Source of the DNA: Bacteroidales bacterium
Lineage (GTDB): Bacteria > Bacteroidota > Bacteroidia > Bacteroidales > JAGONC01
DNA length: 36,238 bases
Direction: 5' to 3'
Assembly: GCA_028716265.1 (NCBI GenBank)
Contig: JAQUQD010000029.1
Coordinates: forward strand, 1 to 36,238
Under the pieces are notes generated by a model that made no database searches, had not been told where the DNA came from, and worked only from the letters and a program-made list of their open reading frames with translations. Positions 1 through 9,544 of this stretch are shown piece after piece. A program made the translations under genes and the position numbers. Each line of letters starts with the position of its first letter. Within the stretch, counting starts at the first letter, position 1.

Positions 1-1
1 G

Positions 2-121
2 GAGGGATTTAATAATAAAATCAAAGTACTTAAGCGAAGAGCCTATGGGTACAGAGATATGGAATATTTCGCCTTGAAAATTTATGCCCTTCATGAGAAC
101 AGGTACGGATTATTGCGATGA
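2..121 (+). pseudogene. C-terminal fragment of an ISL3-type (IS204/IS1001-like) transposase, truncated by the window start
   Basis: Open frame from base 2: EGFNNKIKVLKRRAYGYRDMEYFALKIYALHENRYGLLR*, resembling the ISL3-type DDE transposase C-terminus (EGFNNKIKVLKRRxYG). It may be an intact gene that starts outside the window. Confidence 0.65.
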
Positions 122-834
122 ACCAAATTTATAATACACCAACTTTGGATAGCAAAAGAATGAAATCTACAAAATTAATTAGTAAACTCGGGAAGATCTT
201 GAAGATCAGGAAAATCCATAAAGTGTTCCCGGGATCAGTAAATTACTGGGAGGAAAGGTATGCAAAAGGAGGCACTTCAGGGGCCGGTTCATATAACAGA
301 CTCGCCGAGTTTAAAGCCGGCGTAATCAACTCTTTTATCCTGGATCACCACATTCAGACGGTTCTTGAACTTGGATGCGGTGACGGGAATCAGTTGTTAT
401 ATGCCCATTATCCGAAATACATTGGATTGGATGTTTCGGTTTATGCAATAAGGAAATGCATCTCCCTCTTCAAAAATGACTTCACAAAAAGCTTCTATTT
501 ATATGATTCCCTGGCTTTTATGGACAATCATAAATTATTTGCCTGCGATCTGACTTTATCGTTGGATGTCATTTTCCATTTGATTGAAGACGAGATCTTT
601 GACAGTTACATGAATCATCTTTTCGATCATTCCAATCATTATGTCATCATTTATTCAAGTAACTGTGACACACCTCAGACATTTCATGAGCGTGACAGGA
701 AGTTCTCCGATTGGGTAGAGAAAAACAAAAAAGAATGGATATTGATAAAGATGATTGAAAATGCTTATAAGAATGATCAAAGGGATCCTATGAACGCGTC
801 AAAGTCTGATTTTTACATCTATGAGAAGAAATAA
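118..834 (+). CDS. class I SAM-dependent methyltransferase
   Basis: 238 aa; VLELGCGDGNQLLY motif I followed by IGLDVS; ATG overlaps the stop of the upstream transposase fragment. Confidence 0.8.
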   Translation: MNQIYNTPTLDSKRMKSTKLISKLGKILKIRKIHKVFPGSVNYWEERYAKGGTSGAGSYNRLAEFKAGVINSFILDHHIQTVLELGCGDGNQLLYAHYPKYIGLDVSVYAIRKCISLFKNDFTKSFYLYDSLAFMDNHKLFACDLTLSLDVIFHLIEDEIFDSYMNHLFDHSNHYVIIYSSNCDTPQTFHERDRKFSDWVEKNKKEWILIKMIENAYKNDQRDPMNASKSDFYIYEKK

Positions 835-865
835 TACCATGAACAGATGGATGTAATGCTGCCAG

Positions 866-2179
866 CTACTTGAGATCATGACTTTCCAACAATTCATTCA
901 ATATATCTGACAGGAAGCCCGTCTGTTTTCTTCTTGTCAGCCAGGTTAGATTGTTTGTCTTTAAACAAAGAGTATCTTTCTTATATTTATTAAAATAGTT
1001 AAGAAGTTGGGTGTACAGTCCCTGTTCATCATTTATCTTCACGATACTTCCAGTATTGAACTCCCTGATGATTCCCGCCGCATCCCCATCCTCAGGACCA
1101 ATAAACAGTATCGGACGCCGGGCCGCCAGGTACTCGAACAGCTTCCCGGTGACGATCAGGCGTGCCCCTGGATCCGGATTGATCAGCAACAGCAGTACCT
1201 GAGACCGCTGCATCTCCTTTACCATCTTGTCATGTTCAAGGTAAGGAATGCGCAGAAGAAACGGAGTCAGTCCATGTACTTCAATGGATTCCATAACGCT
1301 ATGGTCAACCTGTCCCACCATTTTGATCTTCAGTACCCTGGCAAAATCAGGAAGTTCTTTGACCATATCGCCCAATATCTGCCATAAAACGACCGGGTTA
1401 GCTTTTTGACTGAGCGAGCCGAAGTGGGCCATACTGAAAAATGGATCCAGTTCCACTGCTCCGTTTTTAAAATCCTCTTCATCATATCCATTGGTGATGA
1501 CAGGATAAGGGCGGTCGACGATCTGCCTGAAATCATCCGCCATTCCCTGGCTGACAACAGTGATCCTGTCGGCTGTACGGAGTACCTGTTTCTCGAAGTA
1601 TTGATGCTTATGGTCGGCCCATTTCATCAGATGCAACTCTCTGTAAAAATCCACCTGGGTCCAGGGATCCCTGAAATCGGCCAGCCAGGGCAGGCCCACT
1701 TCCTTTTTCAATTTCAGTCCGATCATATGCACTGACATGGGAGGCCCGGTGGTGATGATCGCATCCACCGGATTATCTTTCAGGTACGTTGCAAGAAACT
1801 TTGCAGAGGGCTTTATCCAGAACTTACGGGCATCCGGGATGAAAAAATTCCCGCGGATCCAGAGTGACAATGCCTGAAGCCCTTTAGAAGTCCTCCTTTC
1901 CATGATAAATCCGGCTCCCATCCGGTCGTTTTTTTTACGGCCGGTCAGTATTTTATAGATCTTGAATGGCTCCCAGACAGGTCCTTTGAGTATGGTCAGA
2001 TCTGAAGGAACATCCTTCAGCAACGAATGATCATAAACCGGATATTCGGGATTTTCCGGGATAAAAACGACGGGCTCCCAATGATATTCCCGCAGGTACT
2101 TCACAAACTTCAGCCATCGCTGTACGCCGCTCCCGCCACTGGGAGGCCAGTAATACGTTATGACCAGCACTTTTTTCAA
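866..2179 (-). CDS. glycosyltransferase family 4-like protein
   Basis: 437 aa; N-terminal MKKVLVITYYWPPSGGSGVQRWLKF and C-terminal GKLFEYLAARRPILFIGPEDGDAA. Confidence 0.85.
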   Translation of the reverse strand: MKKVLVITYYWPPSGGSGVQRWLKFVKYLREYHWEPVVFIPENPEYPVYDHSLLKDVPSDLTILKGPVWEPFKIYKILTGRKKNDRMGAGFIMERRTSKGLQALSLWIRGNFFIPDARKFWIKPSAKFLATYLKDNPVDAIITTGPPMSVHMIGLKLKKEVGLPWLADFRDPWTQVDFYRELHLMKWADHKHQYFEKQVLRTADRITVVSQGMADDFRQIVDRPYPVITNGYDEEDFKNGAVELDPFFSMAHFGSLSQKANPVVLWQILGDMVKELPDFARVLKIKMVGQVDHSVMESIEVHGLTPFLLRIPYLEHDKMVKEMQRSQVLLLLINPDPGARLIVTGKLFEYLAARRPILFIGPEDGDAAGIIREFNTGSIVKINDEQGLYTQLLNYFNKYKKDTLCLKTNNLTWLTRRKQTGFLSDILNELLESHDLK

Positions 2180-2199
2180 CAGGACGGGATATTATAGCT

Positions 2200-4698
2200 T
2201 TACTTTTTCATTCCCGGTTCCGGAGGATTCAAGGCACCCCTTCGTATTTCCAGAAAGATGGCCGCCAGTAATAAAAGTATCAGTGCCAATGAGAAGATCA
2301 GCGAAATCGTTTCTCCAAGGTGATAGGACCGGGGTTCAAACCTGAATTCAACTTTATGGGAGCCAGCCGGAAGTACCATTGCGCGCAAGACATAATTTGC
2401 CCTGAAGTGCGGTGTTTCAACTCCGTCAACGTACGCATTCCACCCCTTCGGGTAATAGATCTCTGAAAACACGGCTAACTGATCCGCTTTTGACTGGCTT
2501 TCGTATTCCAGCCTGTTCGGCTGGTAATGTGTCAGCCGGATGGTCGCTGTTGAATCAAAGCTTGTCGAATACGGCTGAACCTCCTCTTTGAAGGATTGAT
2601 TGACAATCATTGCCTTTGCCGGTTCAAAATCATTTAGATCCAGTATCTCCTGGTCAGCATTTTCAACATAGCGGATTTCCGGTACAAACCAGGCATTTCC
2701 AAGCGCATATGGATTTAACAGTGGCCCGGCATCAGGATTATAGATGAAATATTTGGTATTCAGCATTCCGGCAACCTTCAACTGACTTAATCCAAAGGTA
2801 AATATCTGCTGGTCGGGTCTTTCCGTGATCAGCTTCACCAATTTCTCCCGTTCCCCGGATAAATGGTAATCGTACAGTTCCTGGTATCTTTTCATTTTAA
2901 CCGCATGATACCCGCCGATGTTTTTGTGGAAATAGGAAGTCCGGGCAGATTTGTCAAAGTCTTCCGTCAGGTTCCAGACCCTGAAATAGAGAGTTTTATC
3001 CGCCAGGATCTGTTGATCAGCTGTAGTGGCCTGATAAGGTTTTTCGAGTGCAGATTTACGGACAAAATCATCCGAATTCAGATATCGTCTGTCGACAGGC
3101 CATAAATCGATCAGGATGATCAAACCGATTGAAACCAGCATGACAGGTTTTTTGATCTTCCCGGAAAGATAGAATCTGATCAGCGCATAGGTCAAACCCA
3201 TGAAGATGAGTGATCGCAGTGCATCCAGCCTGAGCAGCCGCATGCGGTCTTCCCTGAGTGCTGCCATGAACCAGTCGGGATATTTATACTGTGCATCGTT
3301 GACGGAGGCAAAATCAAACAGGCTTGAGGCGAAGACAAGAATGAAAAGAGCAATCCCTCCCAGAATAGCAAATGCGTAGGTAAGGATACGATTCAAGTTC
3401 GGAATGTTCTTCGGTTCATTCACAATTTTATTCAGTGCCAGAAAACCCAGCAAGGGAATCGTCACCTCAGCGATGACCAGGGTCATCGAGACTGCCCGGA
3501 ACTTATTATATCCCGGCACATAATGCATGAAGAAGTTGGTCAGGGGCATGAAGTGGTGCCCCCAGGCCAGCAGGATCGAAAGGATGGTCAGGGCCAGCAT
3601 CCACCACTTCGCGGGACCCCTGAGGATGAACAGGCCCGCGATGAACAGGAGCAGTACAGCTGCTCCAACATAAACAGGACCGGATGTAAAGGGCTGGTCA
3701 CCCCAGTAAAGCGGTAATTGCTGCATGATCTGCCGGCTGTTGGGGACATTATTGTCGGCTAGTATGCGGTAGGTGGCCGAGTTATCACCCAGGGTGCCAA
3801 AGGATGAACCTCCGTACAGGTTGGGGATAAGCAGGGTCATGGTTTCAGGGATACCATAACTCCAGCTGGTGGCATAGCTTTTATCCAGACCTGAGGTTTG
3901 ATCTTCCTTGTTGAAGGTTAGTTCGGATTTGCCACGGGTGGAGTAGATGCTTTGCTCGTAGGTGGTCCACAACCGGGAAGTGTTCACTGCAACAGCCATC
4001 AGGGCTGCAACGACCAGGATAGATGAAGCCCTGAAGAAGTGAGCAAAGGTTTTCTCCCGGATCGTCCTGATGATTTCCGCAATGGCCAGGAAAATAACAA
4101 TGATGAGCAGATAATAGGTGATCTGAAGGTGGTTGGCGTTGATTTCCAGGCTGAGAAACAGGGCCGTAAGGATCCCGCCCAGGAGGTATTTACCCCGGTA
4201 GGTGAGGATGATCCCTGCAAGCACGGGTGCCATATAACTGATGGCAAGTGCCTTTGTGTTGTGACCGGCTTCCAGGATGATGAAAAAATAAGAGGAGAGG
4301 GCAAAGCCAATGGCCCCAATGAGGCTGATCCACCGATCCACCTTTAATGACAGCAACAGGATAAAAAAACCAAGGAAATAGAGGAATACGATGCCCATGG
4401 GGTGAGGCAATCCAAGTTTTAGTACCTTATCGACCGATGAGATCAGGTTAGCAGGAAACCTGGTCGAGATCAGGTATGCAGGCATTCCGCTGAACATGGA
4501 GTTCGTCCACAGGGGTTCTTCACCAGTTTTCTCACGGTAATCAACGATTTCCTGAGCGGCCCCCCGAAAGGTAACCGCATCGGTTGATTGTATACCTTTC
4601 CCTTCGAAGACAGGAAAAAGATAGGCCATGGCAAGAATGACAAAAATGACAATGGCGATCAGGTAGGGTGAGATTTGCTTAAAGGTGATGTTCTTCAT
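2200..4698 (-). CDS. YfhO family multi-pass membrane protein
   Basis: 832 aa; many TM segments; FSGMPAYLIST and C-terminal YYPKGWNAYVDG motifs typical of Bacteroidetes YfhO proteins. Confidence 0.85.
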   Translation of the reverse strand: MKNITFKQISPYLIAIVIFVILAMAYLFPVFEGKGIQSTDAVTFRGAAQEIVDYREKTGEEPLWTNSMFSGMPAYLISTRFPANLISSVDKVLKLGLPHPMGIVFLYFLGFFILLLSLKVDRWISLIGAIGFALSSYFFIILEAGHNTKALAISYMAPVLAGIILTYRGKYLLGGILTALFLSLEINANHLQITYYLLIIVIFLAIAEIIRTIREKTFAHFFRASSILVVAALMAVAVNTSRLWTTYEQSIYSTRGKSELTFNKEDQTSGLDKSYATSWSYGIPETMTLLIPNLYGGSSFGTLGDNSATYRILADNNVPNSRQIMQQLPLYWGDQPFTSGPVYVGAAVLLLFIAGLFILRGPAKWWMLALTILSILLAWGHHFMPLTNFFMHYVPGYNKFRAVSMTLVIAEVTIPLLGFLALNKIVNEPKNIPNLNRILTYAFAILGGIALFILVFASSLFDFASVNDAQYKYPDWFMAALREDRMRLLRLDALRSLIFMGLTYALIRFYLSGKIKKPVMLVSIGLIILIDLWPVDRRYLNSDDFVRKSALEKPYQATTADQQILADKTLYFRVWNLTEDFDKSARTSYFHKNIGGYHAVKMKRYQELYDYHLSGEREKLVKLITERPDQQIFTFGLSQLKVAGMLNTKYFIYNPDAGPLLNPYALGNAWFVPEIRYVENADQEILDLNDFEPAKAMIVNQSFKEEVQPYSTSFDSTATIRLTHYQPNRLEYESQSKADQLAVFSEIYYPKGWNAYVDGVETPHFRANYVLRAMVLPAGSHKVEFRFEPRSYHLGETISLIFSLALILLLLAAIFLEIRRGALNPPEPGMKK

Positions 4699-4754
4699 AG
4701 GATCAGGAGATGAATGTTGATGCGAATTTATGATATTTTTAAAGGAACCGGTAC

Positions 4755-4784
4755 AAAAAAAAAGGCCAACCTTTCCGGATGGCC
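4755..4784 (-). terminator. Rho-independent terminator for the minus-strand rpmH transcript
   Basis: Minus strand reads ggccatccggaaaggttggcc followed by ttttttttt. Confidence 0.65.
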
Positions 4785-4821
4785 CCTGATAGAATATTTA
4801 CGGGCATCAAAGCCCGGCTAC

Positions 4822-4983
4822 TTAACTTTTATCCAGCTTTTCGTCGGATACGGTGAGCTTCTTTCTTCCTTTCGCCCGGCGTCTTGCCAGTATTTTCCGT
4901 CCATTGTCCGTTGACATCCGTTCCATAAAACCATGTTTATTGCGTCTCTTGCGCTGGGAGGGCTGAAATGTTCTCTTTGACAT
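4822..4983 (-). CDS. rpmH: 50S ribosomal protein L34
   Basis: Minus-strand translation [53 protein letters not shown] (53 aa); below the length cutoff of the supplied ORF track, which shows only an out-of-frame ORF here. Confidence 0.95.
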   Translation of the reverse strand: MSKRTFQPSQRKRRNKHGFMERMSTDNGRKILARRRAKGRKKLTVSDEKLDKS

Positions 4984-5125
4984 GATGCTAACTTTTTAGG
5001 GACTGCAAAGGTAGAAAGATTTTTTAAACTGGCAAAATATTTTATCGATTTCCGTTTCAACCCGTAATTCCATAATCCTCAAACAATTTGACAATTTGAC
5101 AGTTTAACAATTGAACAATAAATTC

Positions 5126-6586
5126 CTATTTTACCGGAACATTCTTCAGCGTCTCCACGAGAAATTCCCAGAACTTCCCCACCGATTCAATATTGACCTT
5201 TTCGTCGGGTGAGTGAGGATGGCGGATGGTAGGACCGAAAGAGATCATATCCCAGTGAGGGTAGGCGGCTCCCATAATACCACATTCCAGTCCGGCGTGG
5301 ATCGCTTTGATCGCGGGTACCTTGCCAAATCTCTTCGTGTACACCTCTAGCATTTCCTTCAGGATGGGTGAATCCGGATTGGGTTTCCAACCCGGGTAAC
5401 TTCCATCAAACCAGACCTCGGCGCCTGCCAGTTTGAAAACACTTTCAATGGCATAACCCAGGTCTTCCTTGGCTGAATCTACCGAACTCCTCATCAGGCA
5501 CTGGATCATCACCTCCTTTTGACCGGATCTCACGGTGGAAAGGTTATTGGATGTTTCAACCACTCCGGGCATGGTGTCACTCATGCGCACCACTCCATTC
5601 GGACAGCCATAAATGGCACGGATAAGCCGGTTCTGACTTCTTCTGTCCATAACAAATGCAGGCAGGCCGACCGGGATGGCTTCGATCTGCAGGCTGGGTT
5701 CTGTCACCGACAGTTCTTTTTTTACTGTCTGGAAAAATTCCATAACACATTTCTCAAATTTCTTCTTGTTCCCGGAAGGAATGGTCAGTAACGCTGAAGC
5801 ATCCCTGGGAATGGCATTGCGTAGATTTCCCCCGTCAATGGAGGTCAACCGCATACGGTGGTGTTTTTGGCAGTGCAGCAGGTAACGAAAGAGGATCTTG
5901 TTGGAGTTTCCCCGGCCCAGGTGAATATCCAGACCAGAATGCCCTCCCTTGAGTCCTCCGATAACCAGCTTATAGGCGATCCGGTCAGCGGGGACCGGTT
6001 CCTCCCTGAACTTCATGCGGATATTGGCATTGGTGCCACCGGCGCAACCCACATAAAGCTCACCTTCATCCTCCGAATCCAGGTTCAGGAGTATGTCTCC
6101 GTCCAGCAGTCCGGACTTAAGCCCGAATGCACCGGTCATTCCGGTTTCTTCATCAATGGTGAAAAGGGCTTCCAGTGGCCCGTGTTTCAATTCCCTGGAT
6201 TCCAGGACTGCCATCGAGGCAGCCACTCCCATGCCATTGTCGGAGCCCAGCGTTGTACCCCGGGCTGCCACCCATTCACCGTCAACGTGAGCCTGGATGG
6301 CGTCTTTTTCAAAATTAAAATCAACATCCGTATTTTTTTGAGGGACCATATCCAGGTGACCCTGAAGGATGATACCCTTTCGATTTTCCATTCCGGGTGT
6401 GGCCGGCTTTTTGATGATCACATTACCCACCTCATCCACGATGGTCTTCAATCCAAGCCCCTTACCGAATTCAACCATGAACTGAACGACTTTGTGTTCC
6501 TTTTTGGAAGGACGCGGGATTTGTGTCAGCGAATAAAAATGTTTCCAAACGTTCTTTGGTTCCAGTCCTGAAATTTCTTTGCTCAT
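5126..6586 (-). CDS. pepD: aminoacyl-histidine dipeptidase (PepD, M20 family)
   Basis: 486 aa; LQGHLDMVPQKN, DEETGMTGAFGL, GLKGGHSGLDIH, HAGLECG motifs. Confidence 0.92.
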   Translation of the reverse strand: MSKEISGLEPKNVWKHFYSLTQIPRPSKKEHKVVQFMVEFGKGLGLKTIVDEVGNVIIKKPATPGMENRKGIILQGHLDMVPQKNTDVDFNFEKDAIQAHVDGEWVAARGTTLGSDNGMGVAASMAVLESRELKHGPLEALFTIDEETGMTGAFGLKSGLLDGDILLNLDSEDEGELYVGCAGGTNANIRMKFREEPVPADRIAYKLVIGGLKGGHSGLDIHLGRGNSNKILFRYLLHCQKHHRMRLTSIDGGNLRNAIPRDASALLTIPSGNKKKFEKCVMEFFQTVKKELSVTEPSLQIEAIPVGLPAFVMDRRSQNRLIRAIYGCPNGVVRMSDTMPGVVETSNNLSTVRSGQKEVMIQCLMRSSVDSAKEDLGYAIESVFKLAGAEVWFDGSYPGWKPNPDSPILKEMLEVYTKRFGKVPAIKAIHAGLECGIMGAAYPHWDMISFGPTIRHPHSPDEKVNIESVGKFWEFLVETLKNVPVK

Positions 6587-6612
6587 AAAACTTTACCTCC
6601 CTATGGATTCTA

Positions 6613-6655
6613 TTGTTAAATTGTTAAATTGTTAAATTGTTAAATTGTTAAATTG
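6613..6655. repeat. tandem 8-mer microsatellite (ttgttaaa)x5.4
   Basis: Five perfect ttgttaaa copies plus a partial copy in the pepD-dnaN intergenic region. Confidence 0.95.
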
Positions 6656-6717
6656 CTGACTGCTGACTGCTGACTGCTGACTGCTGACTGTTGACTGCTG
6701 GTTGCCGACTGGCTACT
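6655..6717. repeat. tandem 7-mer microsatellite (gctgact)n, 5 perfect copies then decaying copies
   Basis: gctgact x5 (6655-6689), gttgact, then degenerate copies running into the dnaN stop codon. Confidence 0.93.
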
Positions 6718-7837
6718 GATTCAGCATCACCGGCATGACCAGCATCAGCAGTTCCTCCACTTTGTTTTCATCATCCATCGGAATGATAAGCCCGGCACGG
6801 TTGGGAGCCGACATTTCGAGCCGGAGCTGTTCAGTGTCCACGTTTCCAACCATTTCCTGCAGGAAGCGGGAATTAAATCCGATCTCGATGGAATCACCCT
6901 GGTAACTGCAGCTGAGCCTTTCTTTGGCTTCATTGGAGAAATCGATGTCTTCCGCCGACATCGTGAGCTCCTTGCCGCTTATCCTGAGGCGGACCTGATG
7001 CGTAGATTGATTGGCAAACAACGCGATACGCTTTATGGAGTTCAGGAATAAAGCTTTGTCGATGAGCAATACGTTGGGATTGTCGCGGGGAATGACTGCT
7101 TCATAGTTGGGATATTTACCCTCGATCAGACGGCACACCAGATGAACGTTCTCGAAGGTAAAAAAGGCATTGGTTTGATTGTATTCGATCGTCACTGGAA
7201 ATTCTTTGTTGACTAGAAGGGACTTCAGTTGGTTAAGAGGCTTTTTGGGCAGTATGAACGAAACGGTTTCCTCAGACCTGGAGTCCAGCCGTCGGTAACG
7301 CACCAGTTTGTGCGCATCTGTAGCCACAAAGGTCAGGTCGCTGGGAGATAACTGGCAAAACACCCCCGACATGACGGGGCGCAATTCATCGCTGCCGGCG
7401 GCAAAAACCGTTTTGTTGATTGCTTTTGCCAGCGTGGAGCAGTCCAGGGTTAGGGTGGTCACGTTCTCTTTCACAGGTACCTTGGGAAACTCATCGCTGT
7501 TATGTCCAGTCAGTTTATATTTTCCCTCACCCGTTGAGATTTCCACACCGAAAGTTTCATCATTGATCGTGAAGGTAAGCGGCATGTCGCTGAACGTCTT
7601 CAACGTATCAATGAGGATCTTGGCGGGGATAGCCACAACACCCGGCTCTTCAGCCTTCGTCGTCTGGATCGAAACGGTCATGGTCGTTTCCAGGTCGGAC
7701 GCTGTGATCTCCAGTTCATCTTCCTTCAGACGGAAAAGGAAATCATCCAGAATAGGAAGAGTATTGGCTGCATTCAGGACTCCGCTGATCGCCTGAAGAT
7801 TTCTTAATAGGGACGTACTCGATACAATGAACTTCAT
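6713..7837 (-). CDS. dnaN: DNA polymerase III subunit beta (sliding clamp)
   Basis: 374 aa; MKFIVSSTSLLRNLQAISGVL, GKYPNYEAVIPRDNP, C-terminal VMPVMLNQ. Confidence 0.96.
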   Translation of the reverse strand: MKFIVSSTSLLRNLQAISGVLNAANTLPILDDFLFRLKEDELEITASDLETTMTVSIQTTKAEEPGVVAIPAKILIDTLKTFSDMPLTFTINDETFGVEISTGEGKYKLTGHNSDEFPKVPVKENVTTLTLDCSTLAKAINKTVFAAGSDELRPVMSGVFCQLSPSDLTFVATDAHKLVRYRRLDSRSEETVSFILPKKPLNQLKSLLVNKEFPVTIEYNQTNAFFTFENVHLVCRLIEGKYPNYEAVIPRDNPNVLLIDKALFLNSIKRIALFANQSTHQVRLRISGKELTMSAEDIDFSNEAKERLSCSYQGDSIEIGFNSRFLQEMVGNVDTEQLRLEMSAPNRAGLIIPMDDENKVEELLMLVMPVMLNQ

Positions 7838-7950
7838 ATTCTGCGCTTCTTTAAAGGTTAATTTTTGTAAAAATATTAAAAATTCGGAATCAAACGTTCA
7901 AAAGCGAAATATTTGCAATCCGAACGTGATTTGTATCATTCTATTGAAAA

Positions 7951-8514
7951 TCAATTTCTTAATATCGTATAGGTGCCGTCCAGCCTCACCTTGATGATCA
8001 TTGATGCTTTCATGGTATTGATTTTATCCCTGTTGTAGTTCACCGCATAATCGACCTTGGTGACCAGTTCTTTCGAAATATTGCTGAAGATCCGGGGAGG
8101 GGGTTCGTTCGAAAAATTGGCTGAGGTTGACACAATGGGTTTCCCAAAGTAACTGATCAGTCTCTGGCAGAACACGTCCTTTACGATGCGGATTGCGATG
8201 GACTGATCCGGTGCGATGACGTTTCTGGCCAGATTCCTTGCTCCCGGATAAACGACCGTGAGTGGGGCCTCAACGCTGGGCAGCAGGTCCCAGATAATCT
8301 CAGGCACTTTTTCCACATAATGCTCAAGTTTCTCGGGCTGGTCAAGAAGGACAATAAAACTTTTCCGCTCCGTCCGGTTCTTCAGCTGAATGATCTTTTC
8401 AACGGCTTTATAATTGGTGGCATCGCAGCCAATACCCCAGATGGTATCGGTGGGATAAAGGATGGTTCCGCCCGATCGGAGCACTCTTGCCGCATTCATT
8501 ATTTCTTCTCTCAT
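7951..8514 (-). CDS. L-threonylcarbamoyladenylate synthase (Sua5/YciO/YrdC family)
   Basis: ORF 7951..8562; likely start at internal MREEIMNAARVLRSGGTILYPTDTIWGIGCDA; KNRTERKSFIVLLD and PIVSTSANFSNEPP motifs. Confidence 0.9.
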   Translation of the reverse strand: MREEIMNAARVLRSGGTILYPTDTIWGIGCDATNYKAVEKIIQLKNRTERKSFIVLLDQPEKLEHYVEKVPEIIWDLLPSVEAPLTVVYPGARNLARNVIAPDQSIAIRIVKDVFCQRLISYFGKPIVSTSANFSNEPPPRIFSNISKELVTKVDYAVNYNRDKINTMKASMIIKVRLDGTYTILRN

Positions 8515-9509
8515 ACCGGGATCCTTTCTAGCAATTGTTCTATCTGAATGGTGACAGCGCATTTAAAGTGCCTTTCGGGGCATTCGTTATGCCCGTGCAG
8601 GCCGCAGGGGCGGCATGTCAGCGGCTCCACCGTTTCAATGACAAACGAATCCCGGGACAACGGCCCAAAACCGAACGAAGGCACGGTGGAACAAAAGATG
8701 GTTGACACCGGGGCATCCATCGCGGATGCCAGATGCTGGGGAGCGGAATCGTTTACGAAGTTCATCCGTGCGTCCTTCATCAGGACAGCCGTCTGAAGAA
8801 GTGTAAATTTACCAGCCAGGGGGATCACCGAAGGGTGTTTTGTCATACCGGCTATATGTTCACAAAGCGCCTTGTCCGCTTCAGCGCCGATAAGGTAGAC
8901 AGTCAGGCTTTCCGGTATTTCGTTAAGGAATCCGACCCATTGGGCAGCAGGAAATTGTTTTGTAAACCAAAGAGATGCAGGAGCAATGCAAAGGTAAGGC
9001 ACTTGCTTGTACCTTGCGACCATTGCCTCATCCGACGATGATGGATAGAGCTTGGGCTTTCGCAGGGATGTTATCTTCAAATATGCGATCAGCGACAGGT
9101 TGCGGTCTACCTCATGCAGGGAATTACCGTCAGCGGAGATGATATGTTCTGCACGGTGGGTGAAAAAGATGGAAAAAGGATTCTTGGTAAATCCCGATCT
9201 GAACCTGGAGCCCGAACAGGCTGTGATCAACCCCGTGGAGCCAAAACGCTGAACATTGACCACATGCTGATACCTGCTACTTCTGATCAAATGGGTGAGC
9301 CTGATCAGTTGGAGGTACTTTCCGGAGGATTTGTCCCAGGTGATGATCTTGTGCAGAAAAGGATGTCCTTCGAATAAAACCTCATGACCCTGCTTCACCA
9401 GAAGATCAATTTTCGCGTCCGGAAAAGCAGCATGGAGCGTTTCCATCACCGGTGTAACCAGGATGGCATCCCCTATCGAAGCCGTTTGTATGATTAAAAA
9501 AGACACCAT
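8511..9509 (-). CDS. glycosyltransferase family 9 (heptosyltransferase-like)
   Basis: 332 aa; LIIQTASIGDAILVTPVMETLHAAFPDAKIDLLV and FVNDSAPQHLASAMDAPVSTIF. Confidence 0.9.
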   Translation of the reverse strand: MVSFLIIQTASIGDAILVTPVMETLHAAFPDAKIDLLVKQGHEVLFEGHPFLHKIITWDKSSGKYLQLIRLTHLIRSSRYQHVVNVQRFGSTGLITACSGSRFRSGFTKNPFSIFFTHRAEHIISADGNSLHEVDRNLSLIAYLKITSLRKPKLYPSSSDEAMVARYKQVPYLCIAPASLWFTKQFPAAQWVGFLNEIPESLTVYLIGAEADKALCEHIAGMTKHPSVIPLAGKFTLLQTAVLMKDARMNFVNDSAPQHLASAMDAPVSTIFCSTVPSFGFGPLSRDSFVIETVEPLTCRPCGLHGHNECPERHFKCAVTIQIEQLLERIPV

Positions 9510-9544
9510 TCCTGAACCATAAATGACAATGAATGACTGTTCCC

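Noticed and set aside
4818-5060. 80-aa minus-strand ORF from the track
   Set aside because: Overlaps rpmH in a different frame; the L34 protein in the neighbouring frame is unambiguous.
5858-6571. 237-aa plus-strand ORF opposite pepD
   Set aside because: Antisense shadow ORF within a clear pepD gene; no recognisable domain.
6613-6717. Possible CRISPR array
   Set aside because: Pure 7- and 8-bp tandem repeats without spacers; microsatellites.
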